64,000 nt of DNA from Leucocoprinus leucothites (Eukaryota > Basidiomycota > Agaricomycetes > Agaricales > Agaricaceae), in assembly GCA_013368445.1 (NCBI GenBank), contig JAACJO010000051.1, positions 1 to 64,000 on the forward strand, in the 5' to 3' direction. Positions within the stretch are counted from its first letter, which is position 1. The number at the start of each line of letters is the position of its first letter. A program made the position numbers and the translations under genes. The notes under the pieces are model-generated. The model was not told where the DNA came from and ran no database searches. It worked only from the letters and a program-made list of their open reading frames with translations. Below are positions 23,017-33,629 of the stretch, piece after piece.

Positions 23017-23322
23017 ACAACATTCACGTGAACATGGCGTTACTAAGCTGTTTCCCGCGTAACACAGCCTACCCCATTGTTGAACAAAAATCCCACGCTA
23101 GCTGTCCCATCAGCTTTTTACTGTTATTCAATTTAATTTGATGGCTCAAGTGAATATTCGGCCGTATTTGAAGTAACAAGAGAGGCACCACCCGATTCGG
23201 CGACCATCAACGTATATCCTTTAATGCTAATTTACAACATCAATAGTCGGTACTGATATCCTTTCATGGCCTCTATGCAACACCGACTCGATGAAACCTG
23301 GCAGGAAATGAATGTTTGGCGA

Positions 23323-23816
23323 TCACAGAGTCGGAGTAATGGGCTCCGCTTTGGGCAAAATCGGGGTGTAGTATTCCGGTTTGACGAGCGCTGGTGTGGC
23401 TGGCTCTTCTTTTTTGATGGACCAGAGGGTGGGTTGCCGCCTTTTGAGGGGTGTGGTGGGTAGAGGAGGAGTCTGGGATCTGGCAGCGGCAGCGGTTGGG
23501 GCAGGCGGCCTGGGCCTGGCAAGGCACGATTGCACATGTTCCTGCCAGAGGGATGCGTCAGTAAAGCACATGCCTCGGCGACCAGACAAGCAGACCTTGG
23601 CCCGAACGCAGTCTACATTTGCTAGTAGGCATACGAAGCAGTAGAACTTCCCGTCTTGGCGGCGGGAGAGTGTGATCTCCTTGGGTTCTCCGGTACCCGA
23701 AGCAGGGGCAGTAAACTTGATCCTCGTGATCGTGCAGCGATTGCGATGGGCCTCTCGAGCATAGTGGGTTGGAAAAGAGTGGTAGCTATCACACCTGGCG
23801 CAGCTGCGAAAGTTAT
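23323..23816 (-). CDS. small Cys/His-rich protein, 5' end not resolved
   Basis: Open frame of about 164 codons following an acceptor-like CTGACCAG. It carries two Cys/His groups: SCARCDSYHSFPTHYAREAH-x3-C, then FYCFVCLLANVDC with WQEHVQSC, which fits one or two zinc-binding fingers. The C-terminal third is Pro/Thr/Lys rich with TPxLPK-type repeats. The coding start must lie further upstream across at least one intron. DNA binding is plausible but unproven. It belongs to the same minus-strand run as its neighbours. Confidence 0.45.
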
Positions 23817-24110
23817 CTGGTCAGCGCGCAAGCCCCAATCGCGGATTCCGAGGCCCTGTATACTCCAGTTGGTATGCCATTCTTGCACCACCTGGCGGTA
23901 GGTAGAACTCGAGAAGTATTAAAGAGCTGTATTAAACGAGTGGATGATAGTGTAAGAAGAAGGAGAGTCGTGGTTTCGTTATCGTGTGTGACCTCAAGTG
24001 TATGCTTTTGTTTGGTTGCGCTCTAGCTGCAGCGCTGAGGATCGCACCGAATCTCCAAAAGGTCTGCAGGCAAGTTTTAAATAAAAATTAAAAGAGTGTA
24101 GAAACAGGCA

Positions 24111-25322
24111 CTAGTCTAGGCGATCGCGGCTCTGCTGCACCTCTAGGAGCTGCCTACTCGGGGACGTCACCAAGATTTCGATATCGATCGGAAACGATCC
24201 AAGGGCTGGAGCTGCGACGGCTGGAGCATTATGGCCGAGAGTGTGCAGGTGGAAGGATGCTCGGGTGACCGTGGAACTTGTTGAAGATAGTAGCCCGTTC
24301 AGCCTGTCGATCGCAAGCTGCAGATGCAGCGGGTCCAAGGCGATGTGGACGTGCAGCTCTCTCGCGTTTGGATACGTCGCCGTGCATTCAATGACGTGGC
24401 GATAGAGCTGAGCGAGGTCTACGCAAGCTGGACTGGCGTACGCAATCGAAAGTTTGGTGATTTGAGCCTTGTCTAGGATGGTCCCCGTCGTAGTAGCTAT
24501 CGCCATGGAGCGGGTCTGTAGGCTGCAAGAGTGATAACGCAAATTGAGCGTTCTTAGCATGGGAGCTGTGTAGAGTTCCAAGTCGGCGAGATAAGAGTAT
24601 GCACGGATACCGATATCGTCAATGGAAAGTGTATCCAGGCGGGGTAGGTGGATGCGTGCGAGATCTGGGCCATAGTAATGGTCAACTAGCTCGCCAACTC
24701 TAATAATTTCGAGTTTGGTGAGGAGGTGGGCGTGAACGGCGAGGAAAGGAAGGCAGAGGGTCCCTTGAAACACAAGGGTTCGAAGGCCGGGTACGGTAGA
24801 CCCCGATTCCGACATTGCTTGTAAAGCGGGAATCACACCACTCTCGGCTTGGATACGTTTTAAGGGTGAAGCTGGAGTGGCAAAATCGAGCTGAAGGGTG
24901 TCGGGAGCAGCAATGGTGATGGTGTTGAGGTTCGGAAAAGATAGGATCGTCTGGCCTATCTCCTTTGTGTTTTGCAATATCGGAGGTCGGGTGCGAAGTT
25001 TCAAGTGGCAAACTAATTTCGGAGCAGGATGCTGGGTTGAATAACTCCTAGTTTCGGGGAGTACGGATGGCCAAAGTGCAAAAGAGTGTGCTGTGGCCGC
25101 TTCATTGAAACTTGCCGAGACAAGTCGCCAATTTGAAACTGTCTCTTTGTCGCAAAGACGGAGGATGTGCAACAAGACTTCATTGGGGAGTCGGAGCATT
25201 GGCGGCAAGGAAGACTGGTGCAGGTGGTCCATATAACCCCCCCCCCCCCCCCATAAAAGGGTTGGAAAGGAATTTGCAGATTGCGTCCAGAAGCTCGCGA
25301 GTGTTTGCGTTCGCGATTTCAT
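24111..25322 (-). CDS. F-box protein with LRR-like C-terminal region
   Basis: Single open frame of 403 codons without introns. An F-box lies at about residues 41-76 (LPPMLRLPNEVLLHILRLCD, then VSNWRLVSASFNEAA), followed by leucine-rich segments of the kind LPRLDTLSIDDIG and APMLRTLNLRYH. F-box proteins recruit substrates to SCF ubiquitin ligases; the substrate is unknown. A run of C on the plus strand (25240s) makes a Gly tract just before a second Met at 25232, which may be the true start because the F-box follows it directly. Large F-box families are usual in Agaricomycetes. Confidence 0.75.
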   Translation of the reverse strand: MKSRTQTLASFWTQSANSFPTLLWGGGGGYMDHLHQSSLPPMLRLPNEVLLHILRLCDKETVSNWRLVSASFNEAATAHSFALWPSVLPETRSYSTQHPAPKLVCHLKLRTRPPILQNTKEIGQTILSFPNLNTITIAAPDTLQLDFATPASPLKRIQAESGVIPALQAMSESGSTVPGLRTLVFQGTLCLPFLAVHAHLLTKLEIIRVGELVDHYYGPDLARIHLPRLDTLSIDDIGIRAYSYLADLELYTAPMLRTLNLRYHSCSLQTRSMAIATTTGTILDKAQITKLSIAYASPACVDLAQLYRHVIECTATYPNARELHVHIALDPLHLQLAIDRLNGLLSSTSSTVTRASFHLHTLGHNAPAVAAPALGSFPIDIEILVTSPSRQLLEVQQSRDRLD

Positions 25323-25767
25323 CCACAGACCCTAAAAAGGCGCAGTCATCTTGCTTCTGCTTCTTTGGTGGATGTTTTGCTATCGAATCGCACTGTTCTT
25401 GGGATGTATCGAGCAACGTGATTGACTATTGGGCGCGGTTCTGCTGGCCCCGTGAGCTTTGGATAGATCACTCGGCACAATTGAGTAGCGCAAGGGTTTG
25501 AGAGCTAATGAGATGAATCACAAGACTCGCGGCGTTGCAATGCGGGGAAAAAAAGTATATTGAACCGACAAAAGATCAGAAGCACACGCAGTCGGTATCA
25601 ACACAGGAGGGGCAGCACATCAGAAGCACACAGGGGACACGTGGGGGGGGGCGGGGGGTGAGAATGGCAAGATAATGAAATTCCAAGCTAGGGCAGGGGG
25701 AAGCAGACAAGTTAATACAACGATCATTGCAAACGAGAGCGGACCATGATACTCACATAAAAGTAAA

Positions 25768-27349
25768 TCAATCAGAGTAGGTGGCAAGGTGCTCAAAGTC
25801 GCTCCTGAAGAGTATAGGAGCGTCACGGAGGTACTTGGTCTCGTAGCCTCGTCGCACCATTTCCTACAAAAAAAAAAAAAAAAAAAAACTCTCCAGTTAA
25901 CACGCCAAGCCAGCAGGAGATGTAAAAGATTCACTTACATAGTAGAGGCGGACTGTCAAGACAGCCATGACGTCGGATTTGGTGCCTGCCCCGGCGTCGT
26001 TGTCGCGAACCTTGGCGTGAGCGAGGTGGAGTCCAGCGACCTGGTAGGCATTGGCCTTCTGGTCGACCTCGTTCTCTGCTGGCACTGGCGGGGGCGGCGT
26101 GTTCTGGTCGGAAGTGGGACGAGAAAAAGAGCTTTGCTGCGCATCAGCACTTGGTAAGGCAGAATAGTACTGGTGCCAACACTCACAGCAAGCGACGATC
26201 GTTATCAGATCCATCTGCGTCTACGTCGATAATGTCGATACTAGAAGGAGAGGGCTGGGCGACTTGGCGACTGAGAATTGCTCGAGGGCACCGATAGCCA
26301 TGGATCTCGTCAAAGCGGTCCTCGTGATATATCTTTAAACAGAGGTTTAGTAAAGCGATATCTGCTTCCAGCAGGGGGTGTATCACTTGCCAGGTATCGA
26401 TGAACACCGTTTACAAAGGAGATATCCCACGAATGCCTGAGCCCAGCTCTGAAGCGCTCTTCAGGGTGCCAGGACGAATCCGTGTACTTCTCCCTGTCTT
26501 GGTAAAGCATCTTCGCGCGGCACCAAATGCTGGCAACATCGCAGCCAGCGAGCACGGTTCTTACTGACAGAGGCGGGGGATCGGGGGGTGCAACGTCATC
26601 AAGGGGGCATCCCTGGCCATACAGATGCTCGTATCTTTCGGTGACGGTTTCCTGTTGGTCTGATATCAGACAGGAGACAGAAGGATTAAAAGGGTGCCGG
26701 CTCACATAAAACCGCGCGGCGACGTAGACGAGCAACTCGCTGCTTCTCAACGTTGAATTCCGGTACCTCCCCTTCATGATAAACTTGTCGACGTTGGTCT
26801 GGATTCGAAAAATGGTTTCGAAAGTATCGTGCGCCTTGGAGGTAGTCTTGGTGGATCTCCGCAGCGGGTGAGGGGGTAGGTGTGTAGGAGTCTGCGAAGA
26901 TCTGAGATTTCCCGCTGGTCAAAACTCGTGAGTGTGGTTTAAATAGTAAACCACGTACTGTTCACGCCGTGCGAGCGCCGGGCCACCACCAACGACCTCC
27001 ACCTCTGGTTCAGTCTCTTCGTCCACATCGATGTCGTGTTGATCGGGGATCGCCTTCTGGCATGGTTGTTCGCCGGGTCTGAGTTCCGGCGCGTCGCCAC
27101 CGTGAATATCTTTGAAACGCTCCTCGCAGAACACCTTGGGGAGGGTATAAGAACCAAACTGGGTGAAGAAGATGGAAGTCCTACCAAGTACCGGCGCGCT
27201 GCATCCACAGCGAGCACGGCGAGCTTGTGGCTGGCTGCGGTGCCTTCAATCCGAGCGGTAACGAGCGTTTGCGGGAAGTTTACGAGCCAGCGGATGGCAT
27301 CTGCAGTCTTGGCGGTCTCTTTGCCTTGTAAAGTGCGGGAAAACGGCAT
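25768..27349 (-). CDS. internally repetitive hypothetical protein
   Basis: Intron-rich minus-strand gene from MPFSRTLQGKETAKTAD to RSDFEHLATYSD and TGA. Recognisable junctions include GTAGGA...CCCAAG near 27190, a GC-AG intron (26333-26390, donor GCAAGT), GTGAGT near 26185 and GTAAGT near 25938 with a poly(T) tract before the acceptor. Related helical motifs recur: RRYL-VFCEERFKDIHGG, HRYL-IYHEDRFDEIHGY, AARFY-ETVTERYEHLYG and VRLYY-EMVRRGYETKY. The intron falls at the same point in these motifs, which suggests repeated duplication of one exon pair. One frame change near 26850-26920 remains unresolved. I do not recognise the family. It is divergent from the dioxygenase-like gene. Confidence 0.55.
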
Positions 27350-27758
27350 CTCTGGAGCAGCGGAGCGGTGAAAGTGGAAGAGAAAGAGGGGAGGAGGGCC
27401 TGGCCCGGTGAGAGCGAGTTACATGGCAGAGGCCACGTGGCACGAAAGCGCTCAGGCTTGGAGAGGGTGGGCGACACGACTCTTGCCTCGCAATTACCCG
27501 TGCTCGACATGCCGCTGCAGGCGATCCCACACTGCAGTTGCCTGAGGAGCGGTAAAAAAACGTTTGGCAGGGTAGGGGGACAAGAGAGGGCAAGCCAAGG
27601 CGGTGCGCAGCCCCTGCTTGTGATCTGATGCGTGATGTTTCTCACGCTGATGGATCCCGGTTCCTGCTTGCGCATTGCGTTTGCGGCGCGCTGGGCTCGA
27701 ATAATGAAGGCCGTGACACTTGCCTGGCGGTTCGATAGTGCGCCCGCACACTCTGTTC
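27350..27758. promoter_or_regulatory. divergent intergenic region
   Basis: 409 bp separate the start of the minus-strand repetitive gene from the chosen start of the dioxygenase-like gene. Open frames here appear on both strands but lack support. It probably holds both promoters; I see no TATA box or other clear motif. Confidence 0.35.
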
Positions 27759-29495
27759 ATGGCTCCCAAGTTCTCCCCAGTTGAAATCGGTCGCATTATC
27801 GAGCTTGCGTCCGGGGATCAAGCCCTCATCGAGCTAGCAAAGGCAGCAACGGCGACTGGAGGGAGAGAGGCGCTTGGAAAATACGTGGACGAGGTGTATA
27901 TCCACGGTCGATTCAAGGCGAAATCGCATGAGGAAATCGCCCACATCTTCCTTACATGGGTGTTTTCAAAGAGTACCCAGCCTTCGGACGAATTGAAAGA
28001 GGCTTGCCGCTTGCGAAAGCAATCCAAAAAGACCGACCACCAGGTCAAGAGAGAATTTGTAAAGTCTTCGCGATTGAATTTCTCAGAGGGGGAAAAGGCC
28101 GAGTTCCTCTCAAAAGTTCCACGGCACACCCTACCTCGGTTAGAAACGCCGTATCCTCCGCCAAATAAGTTTGTCTGCGAGACGCCTGCCATTTACGAAG
28201 CCAACGCCCCGTTCCTGGTCGATCGAGAGTTCCACGATAAGAGGACTCGCAGGAGGCCAATTGGAATGCTGGACGAAGCCAAACTCGCACTCGACTTGGA
28301 GCCTGACCAAAGTGCGCTGATATACAGTCGAGGCTCCAAGGGAACCAGGGTGCTGGTCGGTGCGGTAATTCGGGAGGTTTGTGGGAACGATTCGACCGTC
28401 GAGATGGTGGACGGTATCTTGAAAGAGGCCATTGACGCCTACTGGGATATACGGGTGAGGTTTTTTATTTTATTTTTTGCTTGCACTTCTTCTGATGCTC
28501 TTCCAGATGGACGATCCAGGGAAACTCGTTCAGAATGGCGTCACGGCGGGGAGTCGGCGAGCTCCGGTTTTTGGCTGGGCAAGGAATATTCGCCACAGGA
28601 ATTTTACGCAAGACTATATTAAATCGCTCCAGTACAGGCAAAGTGCTGCGTTTGCGCTGTATTGGAACCTTGTCAAGAGTACCGCACCCAGAGAGGTTGT
28701 GAGCGACGTTAGGGGTTACCTGGAGAGGACTGGCATATGCCGAATGGATGCAGATCGTCAGATGAAGCACAGTCTTAACGGAAAAGGCTCGTACAAGGTT
28801 AGTTTGGATGATCCGAGCGGGCAGGCCGTCGAGTTTGAGTTCAACGATGTCGAGCTGGCTCCTCCAACGGGTACGTCGGCGGAGAATTATTGTCGGTCCG
28901 TGGTCACCATTGGATATGATATCTCATCAGTGCTGCCGGCTGATCGAACTCTGGTCCTAGTTTTATTCATCGCGAATCCCAGCCTCACGAATTCGCCATT
29001 TCGTGGACTACATCAAGGACGACAACGCTAGGGGTTCCAGACAAGGAATTAGGTGGCCACTTTTACATGGCAGACTACGGGGTCCGCGTGCAAGCAGCCA
29101 AAAATACGATGATTGCCTGGAGAACAAAAGACTGGCATGGAACCAGTCTTCACGCATTGGCGAATATAGACGATCCCGAGAATCCAGTGTACTCCCACCG
29201 CGGCATCGCCTTTGTCACATCGAATCGGCTTCCCAAAGTTTGGGCAGAGTACATGAAGGCAGGCAACGGTTACGGGTCCGAGCAGGCAATCGAAGACTTG
29301 TTTGGAGATGTTGGGGATGTTCATCGAGACGACGATGACATTGCGGATGGACTAGAGCCGGAAAGTGAATCGCTAGAGGTGCCACCACCACAGTCGCGTG
29401 CCGTCAGACGATCCAAGCGAAAAATCAAGCTGACTGAAAAAGCCGTTGCAAGTGGGATGAAGACGTTCAAGTCATGGGCCGATCCTCGTCGCTAG
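27759..29495 (+). CDS. TET/JBP-like 2-oxoglutarate Fe(II) dioxygenase
   Basis: Exons 27759-28454, 28507-28895 and 28961-29495 give 539 residues. The N-terminal 230 residues are helical and unrecognised; an upstream in-frame Met at 27720 is possible. The C-terminal part reads as a double-stranded beta-helix oxygenase: HRE at 365-367 and SQPHEFAISW, then LGVPDKELGGHFYMADYGV, then WHGT with H421, then SHRGIAFVTSNR with R442. This order (H-x-E, distal H, Arg about 20 further on) fits two-His-one-carboxylate iron and 2-oxoglutarate binding. The GG-x(5)-DYGV and HGTSLH segments recall fungal TET/JBP relatives, which oxidise 5-methylcytosine or thymine. The tail is acidic then basic (RRSKRKIKL), fitting a nuclear protein. 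The second intron is the deciding choice: an alternative intron would replace the HRE by GYD. Family assignment is from motif pattern only. Confidence 0.58.
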
Positions 29496-29703
29496 TTTCG
29501 ATAGTCTCATGTACATTACTTTTATCGCCCAGAAGCACTTTTATTCTGAAGGCAGGATGTGAACCTCTGCCCACTCAGATAATGTAATACACAGCTGGAG
29601 GTCTACTTGCTAAAGGGTGAGTAAATCGAACCTTTGTACCACTCTAGTTCAGAGTACCCGCGAGTCCCTTCGGCTAGGCAGCACTGTTAGTAAAACCCCA
29701 GAG

Positions 29704-32700
29704 TCAAGCACCAAAGTCCATACGGAGAAGAACGTGCGAGTATTGGTGTTCCGGTGCAAACTCGATCGCAAGATCGCCAGCGGTCCAGTCATAGCTGTTG
29801 ATGAAAATCGCTTCCTTTTTGGCCACTTGGTACGCATATTTGAACTGTGGATTCTCTTTAGAAAGTATGTTAATTTTCTCTTTGACTTTGCCGAGGATTG
29901 TCGGGTTGGCCATATCAAGATGCCGAAGGAGAGATACGACTTGATAAGCGATAAACATGTAGTAAAAGTCCGTCCAAGCATCCATCGCCGGATAACCATC
30001 GATTTCTACCTTGCAGTTTTCAATTATCCGACCGGCAATACGAAAAGCGAGGTCTCGGCCATGCATAAATCTGTGCCTCATCTCAAGAGGAATATCGGGC
30101 TCGGGATCGGCGTAAGCTGGTAGGTATAGAACAGAACCAAGAAACAGGATCGAGCACAAGTGCACAATATCAAGAATACCGTCCATAGTGGCTGGAGTGG
30201 GGAGGTGCTGGCGGTAAAGAGGCGATGAGAATGGATTTGCGAGGCAGATGAGCTGTGCGATGGCTCGAAGGTGATCATGAGCAGTTTCAGCGCTAGTTGT
30301 GTCTCGTCCAATGACAAACTCGTGAAAGATCCCATAGCATGTTTCGCGAAGAACGATCCCAGCACAAAATTGGTCGCCTGTCCACACAGTGTTGTCGATC
30401 GGGATGAGGAGGTGCGCAGTGCAGGGCCTGACATAACTGGCCAATCGCCAAGAGTTGCTATTATATGACTGCAAAATCAAGAAATAAAATAAAAAGAAGC
30501 GCTCACAGCGTCATCCCTGGTTGAATCAACGCGGACGTCAAAGTCGTAGCATCTTGACTTATTTCATCGTCGTCGAGTAATGACAGGGAGTCAATGGCAG
30601 CATGGGTCTCCTGCTCTTTAGGGTCCGCTAGGATGCATAGCAGCGCTCCTGTGAGAACTCTGATGCGAGCTGCGAATCCATCTCTCTTGAAAATCCACGG
30701 CGAGCGAGCACCTTCAGTTCCAGCACTGTGAGACGTGATGCGAGAGGGTTTTCCATCGCGAGTAGCTCTCCAGGCCACATCACTGGTTGCGAGAGGATTT
30801 ACCGACATGAGATCAAAATTGTCCTTGTTTGGAATAACCGGTACATGGAGTATGCGATGATTTGCAGGGTTGGTGCCAGCGTCGATGATATCCTGCAGTC
30901 GGAGCTGTATGACTTGAGGTTGTGATGTATCGTCAACATTGGAGTAATCTGAGGGTCTCCCTGAGTATCGGACTTTGTGGTATGAATTCCTGGCTACTCA
31001 CCCAGCGCTTGGACGGTCTTCCACTCAAAGCCTGGGCAAATGCGATGAAGCAAGTCGCTGCCAAATTCCCATTTTTCGAAGGACTCGTCGACAAGGATGC
31101 ACTTTTTACCAAACATCTGCATCATATTTGGAACTGGTTTCGTGATGGCCAAAATGTCGCTCGTGAGGCAATGCATGGGGTCGTCATCGAGAGCTTGTGA
31201 CAATCGCATGAACCAGTCAGCTTGGTCTTTAAACTGAGGAGAACTCGGTAAATTGGTTAAGCAAATCAACCGCGAAACTTACATGGCATCGAGGTTTCCA
31301 TGTTTCAACTGTACGGGACCTCGTGTTGTAGTAGGGTATACCCTCTGGTGGTGAGAATATCTATAAAATGCGCATCAGCAAATAAGACTTTCCACAATAG
31401 TCGACTCACCTGTGGTGGCAGGGGTTCAAGCATTTCGGCAACAGGCCATTTCGGTTCCTGGAATCGACTCGTGTTCAATATCAGACAGGGGGAATATAGA
31501 GTATAATCTTCACCTCGGGGTTTTTAAAGCCTTCCACTGGTCGAGGTTTGAGTGTTTTTGGTCGCTTAAGGTTGGTCGCCTTTGGGGATGACGTTTTTTT
31601 GGGAGGTCCGACCTTTGATTTCCGGGCCTTTCTGATGATAGGAACTTGGATTACTTCCATTCGCTGGCGTTTGGCCTGCGAGGCCTGTCGAGTTTGAGAT
31701 CGCTCCCAGTCGATTTGCGACGATTCCTCTTCTCTGACTGGTAGCTGCGTGTTTTCTTCCTCCTCCTCCTCCTCCTCCTCCTCCTCCTCTTCTTGCGGTC
31801 GCATGACAACTTGTTTGCGCTTTTTGGGCTTTTGTTTGGCCGTATTACCGTACTTGAGAAGTACTTGGGGTCGTGTAAGAGGCGGGTGTCCAGATATTCC
31901 GACCAACTCACCAATTTTTGATACACCAAAGTCGAGAGCTGTGGGTATATGCTCCCAAAACTGGCTCAAGGCCGTCGATACACTAGCGTCCTCAAAGCAC
32001 ATGGAATAAAGAGCTCGCCACGCCACCTTTTCAAGCTCGACGACTCCAGGAGGTTTGTACAAGCTGGCAAGAAACCATGCGCGAGTCATGTTGGATGCGC
32101 TGATTGATTTTAAACAGAGATTTGCTGGGGTGAAGAGAAGGATGGGTGAAATCATAGCTGCAAGGAAAGCGGCAGCAGCTAGATTGAAATGGGGGTGAAG
32201 AGAAGCTGTATCAACTTGACCAGGAGAGAGACCAAGGCCAGATCGAATTTCATCGGCCTCGTCGGGTACCTGGAGGCTCCCTGTATGCGCAATATATGAA
32301 ATATAACAAGCAACGGCAGCGAAATTGGTGAGAATGGCACTCCGATGGTTGGCTTGGGTGTTGGCAACGACAAATCCAAACATATTTTGAGCGCTCGTCA
32401 TGGACTGCACTGGCAGTTGAGGTGCAGGGACTGGGGACTGCGACATGGCATCTCGTGCGCATTGGAGAAGGCAGTTCCAGTCGACATCAGCAGTGACAAA
32501 CTTGAATCGCTGTGAGCCAACTAGTCGGAAAAGGGCAAAGTCTGACCTACCAGTGCTGGTATCGTCTGCCCTATTTCCACCGATAAGAGATCGTCCATTT
32601 TCGGGGCAGGTGCTGGATGTGCAAACGGCCTTTTTTTTGGGTCCTTTCCAAATGCAGCAGCAAGCGTATCGGCCAGCTGAAACGCGAAAAGGGCCCTGAG

Positions 32701-33013
32701 GGATTTGGCCCTAGTTTCATAATCATCGTTTACCTGCCCAGTAATGGGTAGGCCGACAAGACCTTGAAACACCCCGTCTGCAGGTAGCTGATTCTCCTCC
32801 CAGCTATCAAGTGCCCCCATAAATTCCTAAATTATATGGTGAATTGATGCCGATATACTCTTGGCAATTGCGCACCTTAATTCCTGGCCAGACTGAGGGA
32901 TCGAAATCGGCTTCTCCAGTGGCGAGCTTTGCATGAGAAGACAGAAACTGGGTCTTCCACGGGTAAGAGGGAGCATGCTCAGCATCGGGGGATCGCCAGT
33001 CGAGATCGGGCAT
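29704..33013 (-). CDS. unrecognised MPxLDWR-family protein, long paralogue
   Basis: Large minus-strand gene with ten or more exons, from MPDLDWRSPDAEH to LLRMDFGA and TGA. The N-terminal half matches the gene at 20.1-21.6 kb: WPGIK, DVDWNCLLQCARDAM, HRSAILTNFAAVACYISYI and ISPILLFTPANLCLKSIS. A poly-Glu run and a Lys/Pro-rich basic stretch follow. The C-terminal half, absent from the paralogue, contains EPKWPVAEMLEPLPPQ, RTVETWKPRCH, FKDQADWFMRLSQALDDDP, GKKCILVDESFEKWEFGSDL, VRYSGRPSDYSNVDD and DAWTDFYYMFIAYQVVSLLR. Introns are short with GT-AG ends and flank in-frame exons. I estimate 950-1,000 residues. No catalytic motif is recognised. It is convergent with the dioxygenase-like gene (about 210 bp apart). 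Confidence 0.65.
31757..31792. repeat. (TCC)n triplet repeat coding poly-Glu
   Basis: About eleven TCC triplets on the plus strand read as a Glu run on the minus strand, within the acidic linker of the long MPxLDWR-family gene. It is in frame and likely length-variable. Confidence 0.85.
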
Positions 33014-33173
33014 GATGGCGGTATTGATAAGAGATGCAGTGAGACATGGAGGCTTGTATGCATGTCGCCTGGAATTGCAGGCATTGGTGCGCAGAGCCGC
33101 AATGCTCTCCAACTGGGCACGTGACTGGCAGAGCAGCCAAGTTGGCGAAGTGAGGTGCCAGCTTGACCACCTC

Positions 33174-33223
33174 GATTTTGACCTAAGTAGGCCTGGAACC
33201 TTAACCCGAATCTGGTCCGTGCA
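33174..33223. promoter_or_regulatory. upstream element shared with unit D
   Basis: About 50 bp with the core GGCCTGGAACCTTAACCC lies some 160 bp upstream of the long MPxLDWR gene. A clearly similar stretch (GGCCTGGAGCCTTAACCC) lies at 42184-42233 upstream of unit D, in the same orientation to the gene. A conserved promoter element or a shared repeat remnant are both possible. Confidence 0.45.
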
Positions 33224-33629
33224 AGAGAAATTGTACATAGAGAATGTCCTAGCTATCAGTTACCGCCGGCAAAACCTCGATCCCTCACTCAATCTCCAAC
33301 TTCCCTGCTTGCCAGCTGCGACCTGGCTTGCATGATGTTTCGGCGGGGTGTACGCGCATGATTATTAGGGGAGAGCTCTGTGACTGCCCACAGCGCAACT
33401 TTACACTCTCTACTTTACTAGCTGACTGTAGATGTAACACATTTTATTCTGGTACTGTAATACAGGGAAGCCGATGATCGGTAAAGGCAGCCCTCCACTC
33501 CTTCCACTTCTCACTGTTCAATGTCCCCCTGTAGTTTACGTCTCACCCTCGTGTTCCCGCTCTGGTTCCCCCGAGTTTGATCGCTCTCGTGTTGCTTCAC
33601 CTCCACCTCCTTCAGGTGGCTTGTCATCG

